DNA of 43,718 bases from Spirochaetota bacterium (GCA_023398165.1 JAEWSQ010000001.1:1-43718), one strand, 5' to 3'. Positions 18,176 to 27,827 are shown, counted from the first letter of the stretch. A program made the numbers and translations. Notes: generated by a model from the sequence alone, not told the origin.

Positions 18176-20137
18176 TTAGACAGAGGAGAAGGACAGAAGG
18201 GCACTGACGCTTTCCCACTCCAACGTAACTGTATGTATATGCTTCGATAGTTCATCAATGTCTGCCTGGACTTTTTTGCACTTTTCCCCGTTGGAATACA
18301 CTTCGCTCTTTGCAATTTCAGCCTCAAGTTCTTTTTTTCTTTCTTCCATGAGGCATATCTGTTCCATAAGACGCTCTTCTTCTTTTTCCAGTTTTTTCCG
18401 TTCCGCTTTGGCTTTTTTCTCTTCCTCCCACGTTTTTTGACTCGAACTCACGGGAGGTATACTATTTTTAACAGAAGTTTTAACACCTGAATCGGACAGC
18501 GGAGAAGATACGACACCGTTTTTTTCATCTTCGAGCCGTTCCAAATAGTAGGAATAATTACCGGGGAAAATTCTATGTCTTCCCGATGAAAGTTCCAAAA
18601 CTCTTGTCGCAAGACTTTCTATAAAACCTCTGTCATGCGATACAAAGAGAACAGTGCCCCCGAATCCTTTTAAAGCAGTAAGAAGCACATCCTTGGAATG
18701 CAGATCCAGGTGATTTGTCGGTTCATCGAGAATTAACAGATTAACCGGTTTCAGAAGAATACGAAGAAGAGCAAGACGGCTTTTTTCACCGCCTGACAGG
18801 ACATCCAGAGATTTATACACATCATCGCCCCGGAATAAAAAGGAACCAAGCATATCGCGAAGCTTTGGTATAAGATCCAGGGGAGATTCATTTTCAAGCA
18901 TTTCCAGCATCGATATATTTCCGGTAATTTTCTCTGCATTATCCTGCGAAAAGTAGCCGACTGAAACACCGCTCCCGAGTTTTACATTCCCCTCATAGGT
19001 ACTGTCTTCTCCCGCAATAATTCTCAAAAGAGTTGTTTTTCCGGCTCCGTTCCGTCCTGCAATGACAAGACGCTCTCCGTTCTCAACAACAAGATCAAGA
19101 TCTTTAATAACAGTATGGGCTGATGTATTGTTATAATATGTTTTTCCAATAGAAGTAAGTGAAACGACCAATCTTCCGGAATGAGGAGATTGAGGAAAGG
19201 TAAAATGAATTTTCTTAAGTGTTTCAGGAATTTCTATGCGGACTATTTTATCCAGCTGCTTTTGCCGTTCCTGAGCCTGAGCAGCCTTCGTTGCCTTTGC
19301 ACCGAATCTCCGTATAAAATCTTCCAGTTTTTTTATTTCTTCCTGCTGAATCTCATACCTGGCAATAAGACTTTCCAGTTCAACTTCCCTCACCTTTTCG
19401 TAATGAGAAAAGTTTCCAGGATAACGGTGAAGGACACCGTCAAATAACTCATATACTTCATTAATGGTGACATCTAAAAAATAGCGGTCATGGCTTACGA
19501 GTAAAAATCCGCCTTTAAAATCCTTGAGAAACTGTTCAAGCCAGTTTCTTGCTTCAATATCGAGATAGTTTGTGGGTTCATCGAGCAGAAGAATATCGGG
19601 GTTTTCAAGCAGGATTTTCGCCAATGCAATTCTCATCTGCCATCCGCCTGAAAATTCCTCAACACTGCGGTCCAGATCACTGCGCTCGAAACCCAGTCCT
19701 ATAAGAATCTGTTCAGCAAGAGAATCCCTTCTATACCAGGAGGATTCTTCAAGTATTCTTTGAATTTCATGATGCCGTTCGAGAAGAGTCTGATTTTTTA
19801 GAGGATTATGTGCAAGCTCATCGCCTATCTCATCCATTTCTGTACATAGAGCGTAGCCGAATGAAAAAGCCCTGTCTGTCTCCTCTCTAAGCGTACAGCC
19901 CTTATGTACTATGCCGGCTTGCGGAAGATAGCCTATTCTGGTATTTTTCTGTACGGCTCTGTCCCCGGTATCGCAGGGAATTATACCTGCAAGAACCTTC
20001 ATTAACGTAGTCTTGCCCGATCCATTGCTTCCTGCAAGGGCAGCCTTTGTTCCGGATGCAAGATTTATTGAGACTTCTTTTAAAATATCCCTGTCGCCGA
20101 ATGCAAGCGATACCTTTGAAAACTGTACAAAAGCCAT
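18176..20137 (-). CDS. ABC-F family ATPase
   Basis: 653-residue soluble protein with two ATPase domains and no membrane segment. The first has Walker A GSNGSGKTT (36-44), signature EFSGGW and Walker B DILLLDEPTNYLD. The second has GRNGAGKTT, VLSGGEKSR and LLILDEPTNHLD. The two-domain linker and a charged coiled-coil tail (about 565-640, rich in EEKKAKAERKKLEKEEERL) fit the ABC-F group that binds ribosomes, near Uup/YfmR. Translation-factor or ribosome-rescue roles are likely; antibiotic protection is possible but cannot be claimed. The ATG at 20137 is chosen over TTG at 20155, which lies inside the upstream gene. Confidence 0.92.
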   Translation of the reverse strand: MAFVQFSKVSLAFGDRDILKEVSINLASGTKAALAGSNGSGKTTLMKVLAGIIPCDTGDRAVQKNTRIGYLPQAGIVHKGCTLREETDRAFSFGYALCTEMDEIGDELAHNPLKNQTLLERHHEIQRILEESSWYRRDSLAEQILIGLGFERSDLDRSVEEFSGGWQMRIALAKILLENPDILLLDEPTNYLDIEARNWLEQFLKDFKGGFLLVSHDRYFLDVTINEVYELFDGVLHRYPGNFSHYEKVREVELESLIARYEIQQEEIKKLEDFIRRFGAKATKAAQAQERQKQLDKIVRIEIPETLKKIHFTFPQSPHSGRLVVSLTSIGKTYYNNTSAHTVIKDLDLVVENGERLVIAGRNGAGKTTLLRIIAGEDSTYEGNVKLGSGVSVGYFSQDNAEKITGNISMLEMLENESPLDLIPKLRDMLGSFLFRGDDVYKSLDVLSGGEKSRLALLRILLKPVNLLILDEPTNHLDLHSKDVLLTALKGFGGTVLFVSHDRGFIESLATRVLELSSGRHRIFPGNYSYYLERLEDEKNGVVSSPLSDSGVKTSVKNSIPPVSSSQKTWEEEKKAKAERKKLEKEEERLMEQICLMEERKKELEAEIAKSEVYSNGEKCKKVQADIDELSKHIHTVTLEWESVSALLSFSSV

Positions 20138-20144
20138 ACCGGAA

Positions 20145-21428
20145 CTACCTTGCAAAAAACATTACGAGGGGATTAGCACTTTGTTTTTCCGCTGTTTTAT
20201 CTTTTATAAGAGATACAGGCAGATACTCCAGGCGAAGACCGTTTTCTTCTAGCTTATAAAGAAAGCATATTTCTAAATCACTGCTGTCAAAGGTTAATGA
20301 TAAAACACCATCATAATTGTAGCTCAACCCGCTGGAAAGGAAATAACGGAATTCAACAGTACCGCGGCTTCCCGCACCTGACGGAATCACCGTTGGAGAA
20401 AGAAGACTGTATCCTGTCCAAAGGAATGTATTACCTTCAATAAATTGCAGAACACCGTAATTAGAACTCGAGTAACTCGGGCCTGAAGACAGAAGCGTGG
20501 AGAAAAGCAGTTGACGCCTGTTTTTTTCTGCAGAGAGTATTTCATCCAGATTTCCTTTCAAAGTAGTAAATGAATAGGAATAAGGTTTCCCAAGACTGTC
20601 TACATATTGAATAACAATGGAAGAAGTGCTTTTTATAGTCATTGTTAACGGGGTATTGGTAAATACATAGACATTATTGTCTTTTTTAACAACACCCTCA
20701 TATGAATAACTAAGAGAAAAAGATGATAATACAAGTTCGGTGATTTTTGACTCATACCCTGTAATAAAACCGAATGCAGGATTCATCTGCTCAAGATCTA
20801 TCGTACCGTTTGTAATCATAGTGCCGTATGATTCAGGATACCATCTCTTTAAAAGAACTGTTTCCAGCTGTTCATCAACTTCTTCGGATGCACTGTCATT
20901 CACAATACCGTCAGCTTCATTAAAAAGAGTCAAATTATATGAAAAGCGCCATCCTTCCGTGCCGTCCTCCATAACAACATAAAGCCAGTCACCCTCAAAA
21001 TTTGGAACCGGCACACCCTCTCCCTTGTATAAGACCTTGATTATTTCGTCCTTTTTTAGTCTATATACCTGCTGGCCTGTATTTGAAGGCTCATTACGTA
21101 CAATTAAACCGTCTTCTTTTACCGACGCATATACACCCTTGTAGTCTTTAAACTGCAGCGCAATTTTTTCAGCTTCTTTTTTTGAAACCGGTTCCGTAAT
21201 CTGCCAAATCGGAAGTTCAATCTTCCGGTCGGTTCCGGGAACGCCGATTACATATACTTGATTTATATTTGATTTAATATATACAGGAACAATATCGCCG
21301 TCATATAAGTTTTCTTCGCGTAGAGACCACAGAACTACCCCGTAGCCCGTAATGTTAGAGCATGATGCAAAAACGCATAGCACAAGACAGATACAAAGAA
21401 AAAAAACTGATACCTTAATTGCTTTCAT
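20145..21428 (-). CDS. Lipoprotein with SH3-like domain
   Basis: 427 residues, lipobox at FASC (Cys23). After a first segment resembling a small barrel (GVVLWSLREENLYDGDIVPVYIKS) comes a bacterial SH3 domain at about 100-160, recognised by YASVKEDGLIVRNEPSNTGQQVYRLKKDEIIKVLYKGEG and DGTEGWRFSYNLTLF. Such domains commonly bind peptidoglycan. The C-terminal half is strand-rich without a known motif. It is followed closely by the ABC-F gene and preceded by the MFS-HEAT gene with a 25-base gap, on the same strand. A role at the cell wall is inferred from the SH3 domain only. Confidence 0.8.
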   Translation of the reverse strand: MKAIKVSVFFLCICLVLCVFASCSNITGYGVVLWSLREENLYDGDIVPVYIKSNINQVYVIGVPGTDRKIELPIWQITEPVSKKEAEKIALQFKDYKGVYASVKEDGLIVRNEPSNTGQQVYRLKKDEIIKVLYKGEGVPVPNFEGDWLYVVMEDGTEGWRFSYNLTLFNEADGIVNDSASEEVDEQLETVLLKRWYPESYGTMITNGTIDLEQMNPAFGFITGYESKITELVLSSFSLSYSYEGVVKKDNNVYVFTNTPLTMTIKSTSSIVIQYVDSLGKPYSYSFTTLKGNLDEILSAEKNRRQLLFSTLLSSGPSYSSSNYGVLQFIEGNTFLWTGYSLLSPTVIPSGAGSRGTVEFRYFLSSGLSYNYDGVLSLTFDSSDLEICFLYKLEENGLRLEYLPVSLIKDKTAEKQSANPLVMFFAR

Positions 21429-21453
21429 ACCCTTAAGAATAACACATTTTCCG

Positions 21454-23673
21454 CTAACGGAGCAATAGTTTTCTATTTATAAGCAGACTGATAACCCAGA
21501 AGCATAAAAAGAATCTGAAGCCGTGATGCTTTATAAGGTCGGTGTCAATGATGCTGCTTATAAGCATTCCAGAAAGAATACCGGCATTATACTGCCTGGA
21601 ATATGAACGGACATTATTCACGAATTCTTCATAGCATGCAGGATCATCGAGAAAATCCCGTATCTGTACAGGAAGAGAAGCATTTTTAAGTTTATTCTTA
21701 GCAGCCGCCTCGTCAAACAAGTCGGATATCAGCTGGAGAGCGAGTGACGGATCGTTAATATAGCGTGAATATGGTTTATAGAATAAAGAACTTATTCCCA
21801 TTATTTCTGCAAGAGAGAGCATTACTTCATGATGAATACTATCAAAATCTATATTCAGAAAAAGCACTTCTTGAAGTATTGTAATCGAGGAAGCATTTTT
21901 GTACATGGTCATCGCCCGTATGCCTGAAAGAAGAATTTGGGGATTGTTAGTTTTCCTCAATATGTCGCCTATTGCGATCTGTCCCCGTTCGTCGCACATT
22001 TTCGCCAGTGCAATGACAGCTTCTGATACCAGCTGATAATCCTTTGAGACCAAAGCCTTAAGAAGAGGTTCTCTAGCCTCGCTTACTTTATACTTTCCCA
22101 AAATTGAAGCAGCTTTTCCTGCTGTTGTATACTCTCCCCGACCCAGTTCGTCAATAAGAGCATGAATTGTCAGCTCATCGAGACCCGGAACCGTTTCAAG
22201 ACTGCATAAGGCCTCGTACCGGACAGAAAAACTTGGAGAAGAAAGAAGCTCAACAATGTCTGCAAGAGCCACAGAGCTGCTTGTCTGGCGCAGTTCCGAT
22301 AAAAGCCTCTGCTGGTTGTCAAGATCGCCGCTTTGATCAAGTTTGACAAGAAGCCCGAGCGCCCTGATATCTCTGATGGAGAAAAATAAAGGAAGCGTTT
22401 TTCGAAGAGAGTAGCTTCCCATTGTCTTCAATTTTAACTGATACAGTAATGAAACCGCAATAATTATTATTTGAGAGAAAAAATACAGACGGTAGGCGGT
22501 TACCGGCTGCAGCTGAAGTTCAGCAAAAAAATCGAGTATTGTTCCGCCGAACAGGGATCCTGCGGCACCCGTTGCACCGAGAATAAAGAAGTACACAATA
22601 CTTAAATCCATTACCGCATTCGCAGGTACGATGCCGAAAAAATAAATCTGTGCGGCATTTTCCTCGCCTGAAAAACCGAAGTTGGTAAAAAACCCGAGAA
22701 AACAAAGAAAGATTACCGTAAGTGCAACAAAGCCGAAGGAAGGTGCAATAAGAGCGGGAATAAGACTTACTATACTGATTCCTGAAAAAATGAGGTACAT
22801 GGGCTTTGCCCCGACTCTATCGATAAAAAGCCTTGTCAGAAGCCCCATTGCCAAAGCTCCGAAGGTGGAAAAAAATGAAATCAAACTGATAATACTGTCG
22901 TTTTGTTCGTACACTTGTCTGCAGTACACTATGATGAAAGGACGGATCATACCGACGCCGAAGCCTATAAGACAGAAGGCAAGTAAAAAAGTCCTGAAAT
23001 TTTTATCTGCCAGAGCAAGACTGAAATTTTTCAAGAAGTTGCCGCCGCTTATTTCTGCAGATGCTTTTGACCGCGGCATTTTATATAGAGTAAACGATGC
23101 AATAAAACCGGCAATAGTTCCGGCTATAACTGCTCCGCTGAAGACATAAAGAGAAGGAAGAACACCGAGTGCGGCCGTAAGAAGAAGACCTGCAATAAGC
23201 GCTGCAGTGTTATTTATGAGCGACAAGCGGACAAGATAACTTCCCCTATCCCTGCCGGGTGCGAGTTCCGATAGGACAGGATTATTTGCAACAAGACCAA
23301 TGCCGCGGAAAAAGTTAAATAACAGACAACTTATTAAGATGAGAAATAATCCGGCACGGGGAATGCCTGCAAGGACTAGAAAGGGTATGGGAATCATAAG
23401 TATGAGCGAAAGATTCCGCCAAAGCCATGAATCCGCATACACTCTCATAAAATGAATTTTTCTGGCAAGAAGTCTGCCGACAGGAATGGCAAAATAAGAC
23501 AGAAAACCAAATGCGCTTATCAGACCGATTATTACAGAATTCGCTTCCAAATACATTGCATAGAGAATAAGAATATTACCGGTAACAAGGGCAAAGGAAA
23601 AAGAGTTGCATGCGTTAAAAAAATTGTATAAACGCCGCCCGGTACTTATCTGATACTTGGTTAAACCGCTCAC
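21454..23673 (-). CDS. MFS transporter fused to HEAT-repeat domain
   Basis: 739 residues. The first ~415 form a 12-helix major facilitator domain; a characteristic loop phrase is ELAPGRDRGSYLVRLSLINN, with the second half opening at DKNFRTFLLAFCLIGFGVGMIR. Residues ~440-690 are helical HEAT/armadillo-like repeats (for example SVRYEALCSLETVPGLDELTIHALIDELGRGEYTTAGKAASILGKY), and a last hydrophobic segment lies at ~715-735. The fusion is unusual: HEAT domains normally dock proteins. Start: GTG at 23673 has no ribosome site. GGAG at 23700-23697 instead serves an ATG at 23689 that reads M-V-L-stop one frame off, so the true start is uncertain or reached by coupling. Confidence 0.85.
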   Translation of the reverse strand: MSGLTKYQISTGRRLYNFFNACNSFSFALVTGNILILYAMYLEANSVIIGLISAFGFLSYFAIPVGRLLARKIHFMRVYADSWLWRNLSLILMIPIPFLVLAGIPRAGLFLILISCLLFNFFRGIGLVANNPVLSELAPGRDRGSYLVRLSLINNTAALIAGLLLTAALGVLPSLYVFSGAVIAGTIAGFIASFTLYKMPRSKASAEISGGNFLKNFSLALADKNFRTFLLAFCLIGFGVGMIRPFIIVYCRQVYEQNDSIISLISFFSTFGALAMGLLTRLFIDRVGAKPMYLIFSGISIVSLIPALIAPSFGFVALTVIFLCFLGFFTNFGFSGEENAAQIYFFGIVPANAVMDLSIVYFFILGATGAAGSLFGGTILDFFAELQLQPVTAYRLYFFSQIIIIAVSLLYQLKLKTMGSYSLRKTLPLFFSIRDIRALGLLVKLDQSGDLDNQQRLLSELRQTSSSVALADIVELLSSPSFSVRYEALCSLETVPGLDELTIHALIDELGRGEYTTAGKAASILGKYKVSEAREPLLKALVSKDYQLVSEAVIALAKMCDERGQIAIGDILRKTNNPQILLSGIRAMTMYKNASSITILQEVLFLNIDFDSIHHEVMLSLAEIMGISSLFYKPYSRYINDPSLALQLISDLFDEAAAKNKLKNASLPVQIRDFLDDPACYEEFVNNVRSYSRQYNAGILSGMLISSIIDTDLIKHHGFRFFLCFWVISLLINRKLLLR

Positions 23674-23695
23674 CGTTTCAAAGTACCATAGATTT

Positions 23696-23713
23696 ACTCC
23701 ATCGTCTAGGAGT
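23696..23713 (-). promoter_or_regulatory. Small hairpin covering a Shine-Dalgarno ahead of MFS-HEAT
   Basis: On the minus strand ACTCC (23713-23709) pairs with GGAGT (23700-23696) across an 8-base loop. The GGAG is the only ribosome-binding sequence near the start of the MFS-HEAT gene. Whether this hides the site is inference. Confidence 0.3.
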
Positions 23714-23718
23714 TTTTT

Positions 23719-25158
23719 TTAGTAAGCTGTATAAAGCGGAACAAATTCCATACCTGCATTACCGCCTGCATCCTCTGCAACAACTATAAGCGTATAAAAT
23801 CCGCTCGGTAAAGAAGTATACTGTATTCCATCTGCAAGTACTGTGGATGCTGCAGGAGGATTCGCCGCAAAATCAAATTCGCTTCCGTCAGCACTGTACA
23901 GTATCCATGTGTATGTATAGGTACCGGCAGGTGCAACAGCAGCCGTTATCCGTATACCGTTAAGAGAGGTCGGAATCCGGTACGAACCGTCAGATAAAGG
24001 TATAACACTGCTGTCGAGAGGATTCTGTGCCTCAAGGGTAATGACCACATCGTTGTCAGCTATAGCCGGAATAGTAAAACCTGCAACAGTCTGCGGAATA
24101 ATAGTATAAACAAATTCTGCAACGGGAGAATACGGGTACATCTGTTTATAAGCACGAACCTGTATAGTTGTAACCCCTACAGGGAAACTATGGGTATATG
24201 AGACACCGCCTGAAGATGCCCAGCTGCTGTATTCCCCGCCTTCGCTCTTTGTCCGGTATTCGATTACAGAAGCCTCTGTACTAGAAGTAAACACCACATC
24301 ATACCCGTCAACAGTATTCGTAGTATAATAGGTTCCGGAAGGCTCCCCGGCTGTTACAGCAGGTAATTCCGACAAAATAAGGGGAGTAGTATACACTGCT
24401 GCTGAACGCAGACCGGCAGAGTCTACGAGTGTAATACCCCAGTCATAATCCAGTGCCGAACCGGGAACGTAATAGTAAAAAGATTTATCGGTATGGACAA
24501 AAGAATCAGGAACACCGGAAGGTCTAACCTTATATTCTGCATTATTTGGATTAATTGAAGCAGTTCCTGCAAGGCTTGTTGTTCCGGCCGTATAATACGA
24601 AATCTCGGCAGATTCAATATCTATATCAGAAGCCTGCGAAGGAAGATTACCGTACAAAATGCATGCATTTAATCCGGTAGAAAATGCCTTTCCCTGGAGG
24701 TTTACTTCTGAGGGCATGGAATTGCAGAACACAGAAAAATTATACGTACCGAATGTACGCAAACCGTCTTCCGACATAGCAGTTACCGTAAAGTCTATAA
24801 TTTTTAATTCCTCAGACGGATCGAGTGCAAAAACAAGCTCAGCCTGTGTTAAATCCGATCCTATATGCCCCATTACCGGAGGCTGTGTGAAAACCGAAGC
24901 AGAAGATGCGGTCATTGCAAGGACATGAGGATACGGATTAATGATCGAGAAGTGAACCGTTGTTTGGGTTCCGGACGGAATGCACAGAGTCCCGTTTTTA
25001 TCGGCCACGGTAAAAGAAGTAATTTGATGGGATTCTATTGATGCAGAGGTGGTATACAGTTCATTAAGTGTCTGCAGGTCCTGAAAAGGAATAAAGTTTG
25101 AACAGGAACAGAAAATAAAAAGAATTACTGCTGATAATATACCGTACTTTTTACTCAT
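23719..25158 (-). CDS. Large lipoprotein with Ig-like repeats
   Basis: 479 residues, lipobox at FCSC (Cys19). The mature protein is almost all beta-strand with regular spacing and many Thr, Ser and aromatic residues, as in strings of Ig-like or chitobiase C-terminal-type domains; EYRTKSEGGEYSSWASSGGVSYTHSFPVGVTTIQVRAYKQM near 310-350 is such a unit. No catalytic motif is seen. It is probably exposed on the outer membrane as an adhesin-like or sensing protein. It has an AAGGAG site and its own candidate promoter inside a terminator loop upstream. It precedes the MFS-HEAT gene by 45 bases on the same strand. Confidence 0.75.
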   Translation of the reverse strand: MSKKYGILSAVILFIFCSCSNFIPFQDLQTLNELYTTSASIESHQITSFTVADKNGTLCIPSGTQTTVHFSIINPYPHVLAMTASSASVFTQPPVMGHIGSDLTQAELVFALDPSEELKIIDFTVTAMSEDGLRTFGTYNFSVFCNSMPSEVNLQGKAFSTGLNACILYGNLPSQASDIDIESAEISYYTAGTTSLAGTASINPNNAEYKVRPSGVPDSFVHTDKSFYYYVPGSALDYDWGITLVDSAGLRSAAVYTTPLILSELPAVTAGEPSGTYYTTNTVDGYDVVFTSSTEASVIEYRTKSEGGEYSSWASSGGVSYTHSFPVGVTTIQVRAYKQMYPYSPVAEFVYTIIPQTVAGFTIPAIADNDVVITLEAQNPLDSSVIPLSDGSYRIPTSLNGIRITAAVAPAGTYTYTWILYSADGSEFDFAANPPAASTVLADGIQYTSLPSGFYTLIVVAEDAGGNAGMEFVPLYTAY

Positions 25159-25190
25159 GCCTGTTCAATTTCTCCTTTATTTAAAATAAA

Positions 25191-25250
25191 AAAACCCTGT
25201 AGAGAGTATAGCACATCGATAAAGCGGTGTACATATTTCCACAGGGTTTT
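25191..25250 (-). terminator. Terminator of caspase operon with a promoter in its loop
   Basis: Arms 25191-25200 and 25241-25250 are perfect 10-base complements, and the minus-strand transcript ends in a T-rich run, as expected of a terminator after the caspase gene. The 40-base loop carries, on the minus strand, TGTACA (25233-25228), a 17-base spacer and TATACT (25210-25205) preceded by TGC. This could start the next gene (ATG at 25158). Confidence 0.6.
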
Positions 25251-25261
25251 CGAAACCGGTC

Positions 25262-27817
25262 TTAGAATTTTATACCGGCAGAAAATGCAGGATACACAGT
25301 AAAGGAACCGTCAGGAGATCCGAAAGATCTTCCGTGATCCCAGTACGTAAAAGCCTTGCTATTCCATGATGAAACCATCACATCGCCGGATAACGCTATG
25401 AATGCAGACAAGTGATTGAACATCGAAAAGTTAAGAGCAACCCGTACGCTCGGTATGTGATCCTGCCAGTCGTCAGAAGCAGTAAAGCTGTTTTCGGTAA
25501 CTGAATAATCAACACGATGTATGAACTTGTACAGGAGTTCAACATCCATAGAAAGCTTGCTTGAATTACTGAAACGCATACCTGCGCCGTAACCGGTAAT
25601 GTAATAATTCTTTACGGTACTCATTGGAAGACCGGCTATAAAGGTTGTATAGAACAAATCTGTACCGCCCTGATACTGGAACATAAGGTTGTTTCCCTGC
25701 TCCCAGTATACTGCCGGCGACATAATACCGTCGCTGATGAAGTTCAATACGCCGATTGCAACACCCGAGTTTTTCTTTGCAATATTAATAACACCAATCT
25801 GAGCGCCGTCAATCTCATCTGCAATGTTCAAGAAACCTGATATTTGAGCACCAGCAGATTTACCGCCGGCAACATTAAGAAAGCCTGTTGCCTGAAAACC
25901 TTTCAGCTGTGTTGCAATATTCGCAAAACCTGAAATCTGTGAACCATATGCTTTCTTAGCTATATTCATGAAACCTGTTGCCTGAAAACCAATAAGGTCT
26001 CCTGAAACATTCATGAAACTCGAAGCCTGCATTCCTTTTAGATCTGTAGCAATATTCATGAAACCGGAAGCCTGTGCGCCGAAGGTGTCTTTGGCAATAT
26101 TCATGAAGCCTGATAACTGAACTCCCCGCAGCATACCTGTACTGGACATAAAACCTGCTGCCTGAATACCCCGCAGCGAGTAGGTTGAAAAGGCTGTGAA
26201 AGCACCAAGCTGACCGCCGAATACACTTCTATTATGCGCCATGAAAGGGCTTATGGAAAAGTACACATTCTGCGGCAGAGGCATCGGAAATCCCAGTCCG
26301 GGAACCAGCCCTATGGAGAAAATACCCCATTCAAGTTCAGGACTCTCCGGTGCGGAATTAAGCGAAGAACGTGAAGAAGGTTCATTTATATAGCTTTCAT
26401 CTGTTTCATAATCATATGTGACGCCTGCAGAATTGGTTACGGTTGAATCGGTACCGTAGTCATACGTAATACCGGCAGCATTTTCAACAACAGTGTCGCT
26501 CTTTGAATTCTTTGACGGCAAAAGTTTACCCTGAATTCTTCTAATTTCTTCCAAAGCCTGACGGCGGATAGCCTCAAGTTCATCCTCAACAGGAACTTCT
26601 TTAACAGCAGTCTCCTTTACCGGAGTCTTTTGAATTTCATTGAGCTCGGGAGCAGGCTCGGCAGCATTTTCTGCTAAAGGTTCTGCTGTAGAAATATCAA
26701 CCTGGGGTTCTGCAGTACCGCCGCGGGCACGGCCGGATATAGTCTGTACCGGCATAAAATCCGCACCGGAAAGAACATACTGCTGTCCCGCTTTAAGAGC
26801 CACAGTGGACTGTTGTGTTACAGTACCGACTATAAGCGTTACAGAATAATAACCTTCGTTAAGCGCCAGAGCGACCTTATTTCCTTTTATTTTATTCACT
26901 TCTGATACAAGAATGCCTTCAAAAGTTCTAATAAAATACTTTCCCTCTGTTTCTGCAGGAATAACCAGTACAGATTCCGCTTCAGAAATGTCGGTGAGAA
27001 CAAGGTCGCCTGAACCGACAAGGGTAATATTGTATGACGGGTGCTGGGGACCTATCTTGCTTCTTTCAGTTTGAGAAAGAGTTTCATTAAAAGCATAATA
27101 ATACAGTTCGTTAAGAGAAACTTTGTTATCACCGGAAGCATCTGCCGCACCGCGCAGCCCGGTTACCATCGCATGGGTGAAATAAGAAGCCTGAATGGTG
27201 TCGGATTCCTGGGAAGCCTCGCTTTCGGAACTTGATGATAAATAGGCATGACCCTGTACTATTGTAGAATCGTCAACAAGGAATGATTTCTGGCGCTGAC
27301 CGCCTTTGGCGCGTATAAAGTTTCCAGAGAAACATGAGTCGAGCATAACAACGTGAACATCGCTTGGAACGTCGGAAATAGCCGCCTTGAGTGTTGAATA
27401 ATCATATGCCTCATTGCCCAGAAGAAGAGCATTCTCATCGGAGTGACCTGAATAATAGAAAATAAACTCTGTCCTCTTGGTTAAATTCTTATTTGCTTCA
27501 ATTTTCTTTGAAACTGAGTTTAAAGTTTTGTCAATTTCCGCCTTGGGAGGATCAATAAGAATAATGCTGTTCTCGGATTTAATACCGCCTATGTCCATCA
27601 TGGTTTTAGCGAGCCTGCTGGCGTCTGTTCCTGCATAGCGCAGTACTTCGCGCCCTGAACCGCCGTTATTTGATGCAACATACACTGCATACCGTTCAAC
27701 CGGAAGTTTTTCCTGAGCATTAAGTTTGGAAACAAGGGCTCCGGCAAATAACGCTATAATAACTATCAGTTTAAATATCTGCTTAATATATATGTCTTTT
27801 TCGCTTCTATTGTTCAT
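25262..27817 (-). CDS. Exported caspase-family protease (C14) fused to repeat-rich beta-barrel
   Basis: 851 residues. The signal peptide ends near residue 34 (LNAQ). Residues ~38-260 form a caspase-like domain with the catalytic pair H125 (FYYSGHSDE) and C162 (MLDSCFSGNF). An EF-hand-like loop (DASGDNKVSLNE) at ~226-237 may bind calcium. A Pro/Glu-rich linker (~365-495) follows. Residues ~549-695 hold about seven ~21-residue units built on GFMNIA with Q-x-SG turns, the pattern of LA_2272-type proteins. The rest forms barrel strands ending in F (FSAGIKF). It should sit in the outer membrane with the protease in the periplasm. The ATG at 27817, with AAGGTGA, is preferred to GTG at 27826. Cleavage targets are unknown. 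Confidence 0.9.
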   Translation of the reverse strand: MNNRSEKDIYIKQIFKLIVIIALFAGALVSKLNAQEKLPVERYAVYVASNNGGSGREVLRYAGTDASRLAKTMMDIGGIKSENSIILIDPPKAEIDKTLNSVSKKIEANKNLTKRTEFIFYYSGHSDENALLLGNEAYDYSTLKAAISDVPSDVHVVMLDSCFSGNFIRAKGGQRQKSFLVDDSTIVQGHAYLSSSSESEASQESDTIQASYFTHAMVTGLRGAADASGDNKVSLNELYYYAFNETLSQTERSKIGPQHPSYNITLVGSGDLVLTDISEAESVLVIPAETEGKYFIRTFEGILVSEVNKIKGNKVALALNEGYYSVTLIVGTVTQQSTVALKAGQQYVLSGADFMPVQTISGRARGGTAEPQVDISTAEPLAENAAEPAPELNEIQKTPVKETAVKEVPVEDELEAIRRQALEEIRRIQGKLLPSKNSKSDTVVENAAGITYDYGTDSTVTNSAGVTYDYETDESYINEPSSRSSLNSAPESPELEWGIFSIGLVPGLGFPMPLPQNVYFSISPFMAHNRSVFGGQLGAFTAFSTYSLRGIQAAGFMSSTGMLRGVQLSGFMNIAKDTFGAQASGFMNIATDLKGMQASSFMNVSGDLIGFQATGFMNIAKKAYGSQISGFANIATQLKGFQATGFLNVAGGKSAGAQISGFLNIADEIDGAQIGVINIAKKNSGVAIGVLNFISDGIMSPAVYWEQGNNLMFQYQGGTDLFYTTFIAGLPMSTVKNYYITGYGAGMRFSNSSKLSMDVELLYKFIHRVDYSVTENSFTASDDWQDHIPSVRVALNFSMFNHLSAFIALSGDVMVSSWNSKAFTYWDHGRSFGSPDGSFTVYPAFSAGIKF

Positions 27818-27827
27818 AATTCTCACC

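Noticed and set aside
23690..23720. GGAGT followed by a T-run as a plus-strand terminator
   Set aside because: No plus-strand gene lies upstream. The stem is only five pairs, and its position over a ribosome site explains it better.
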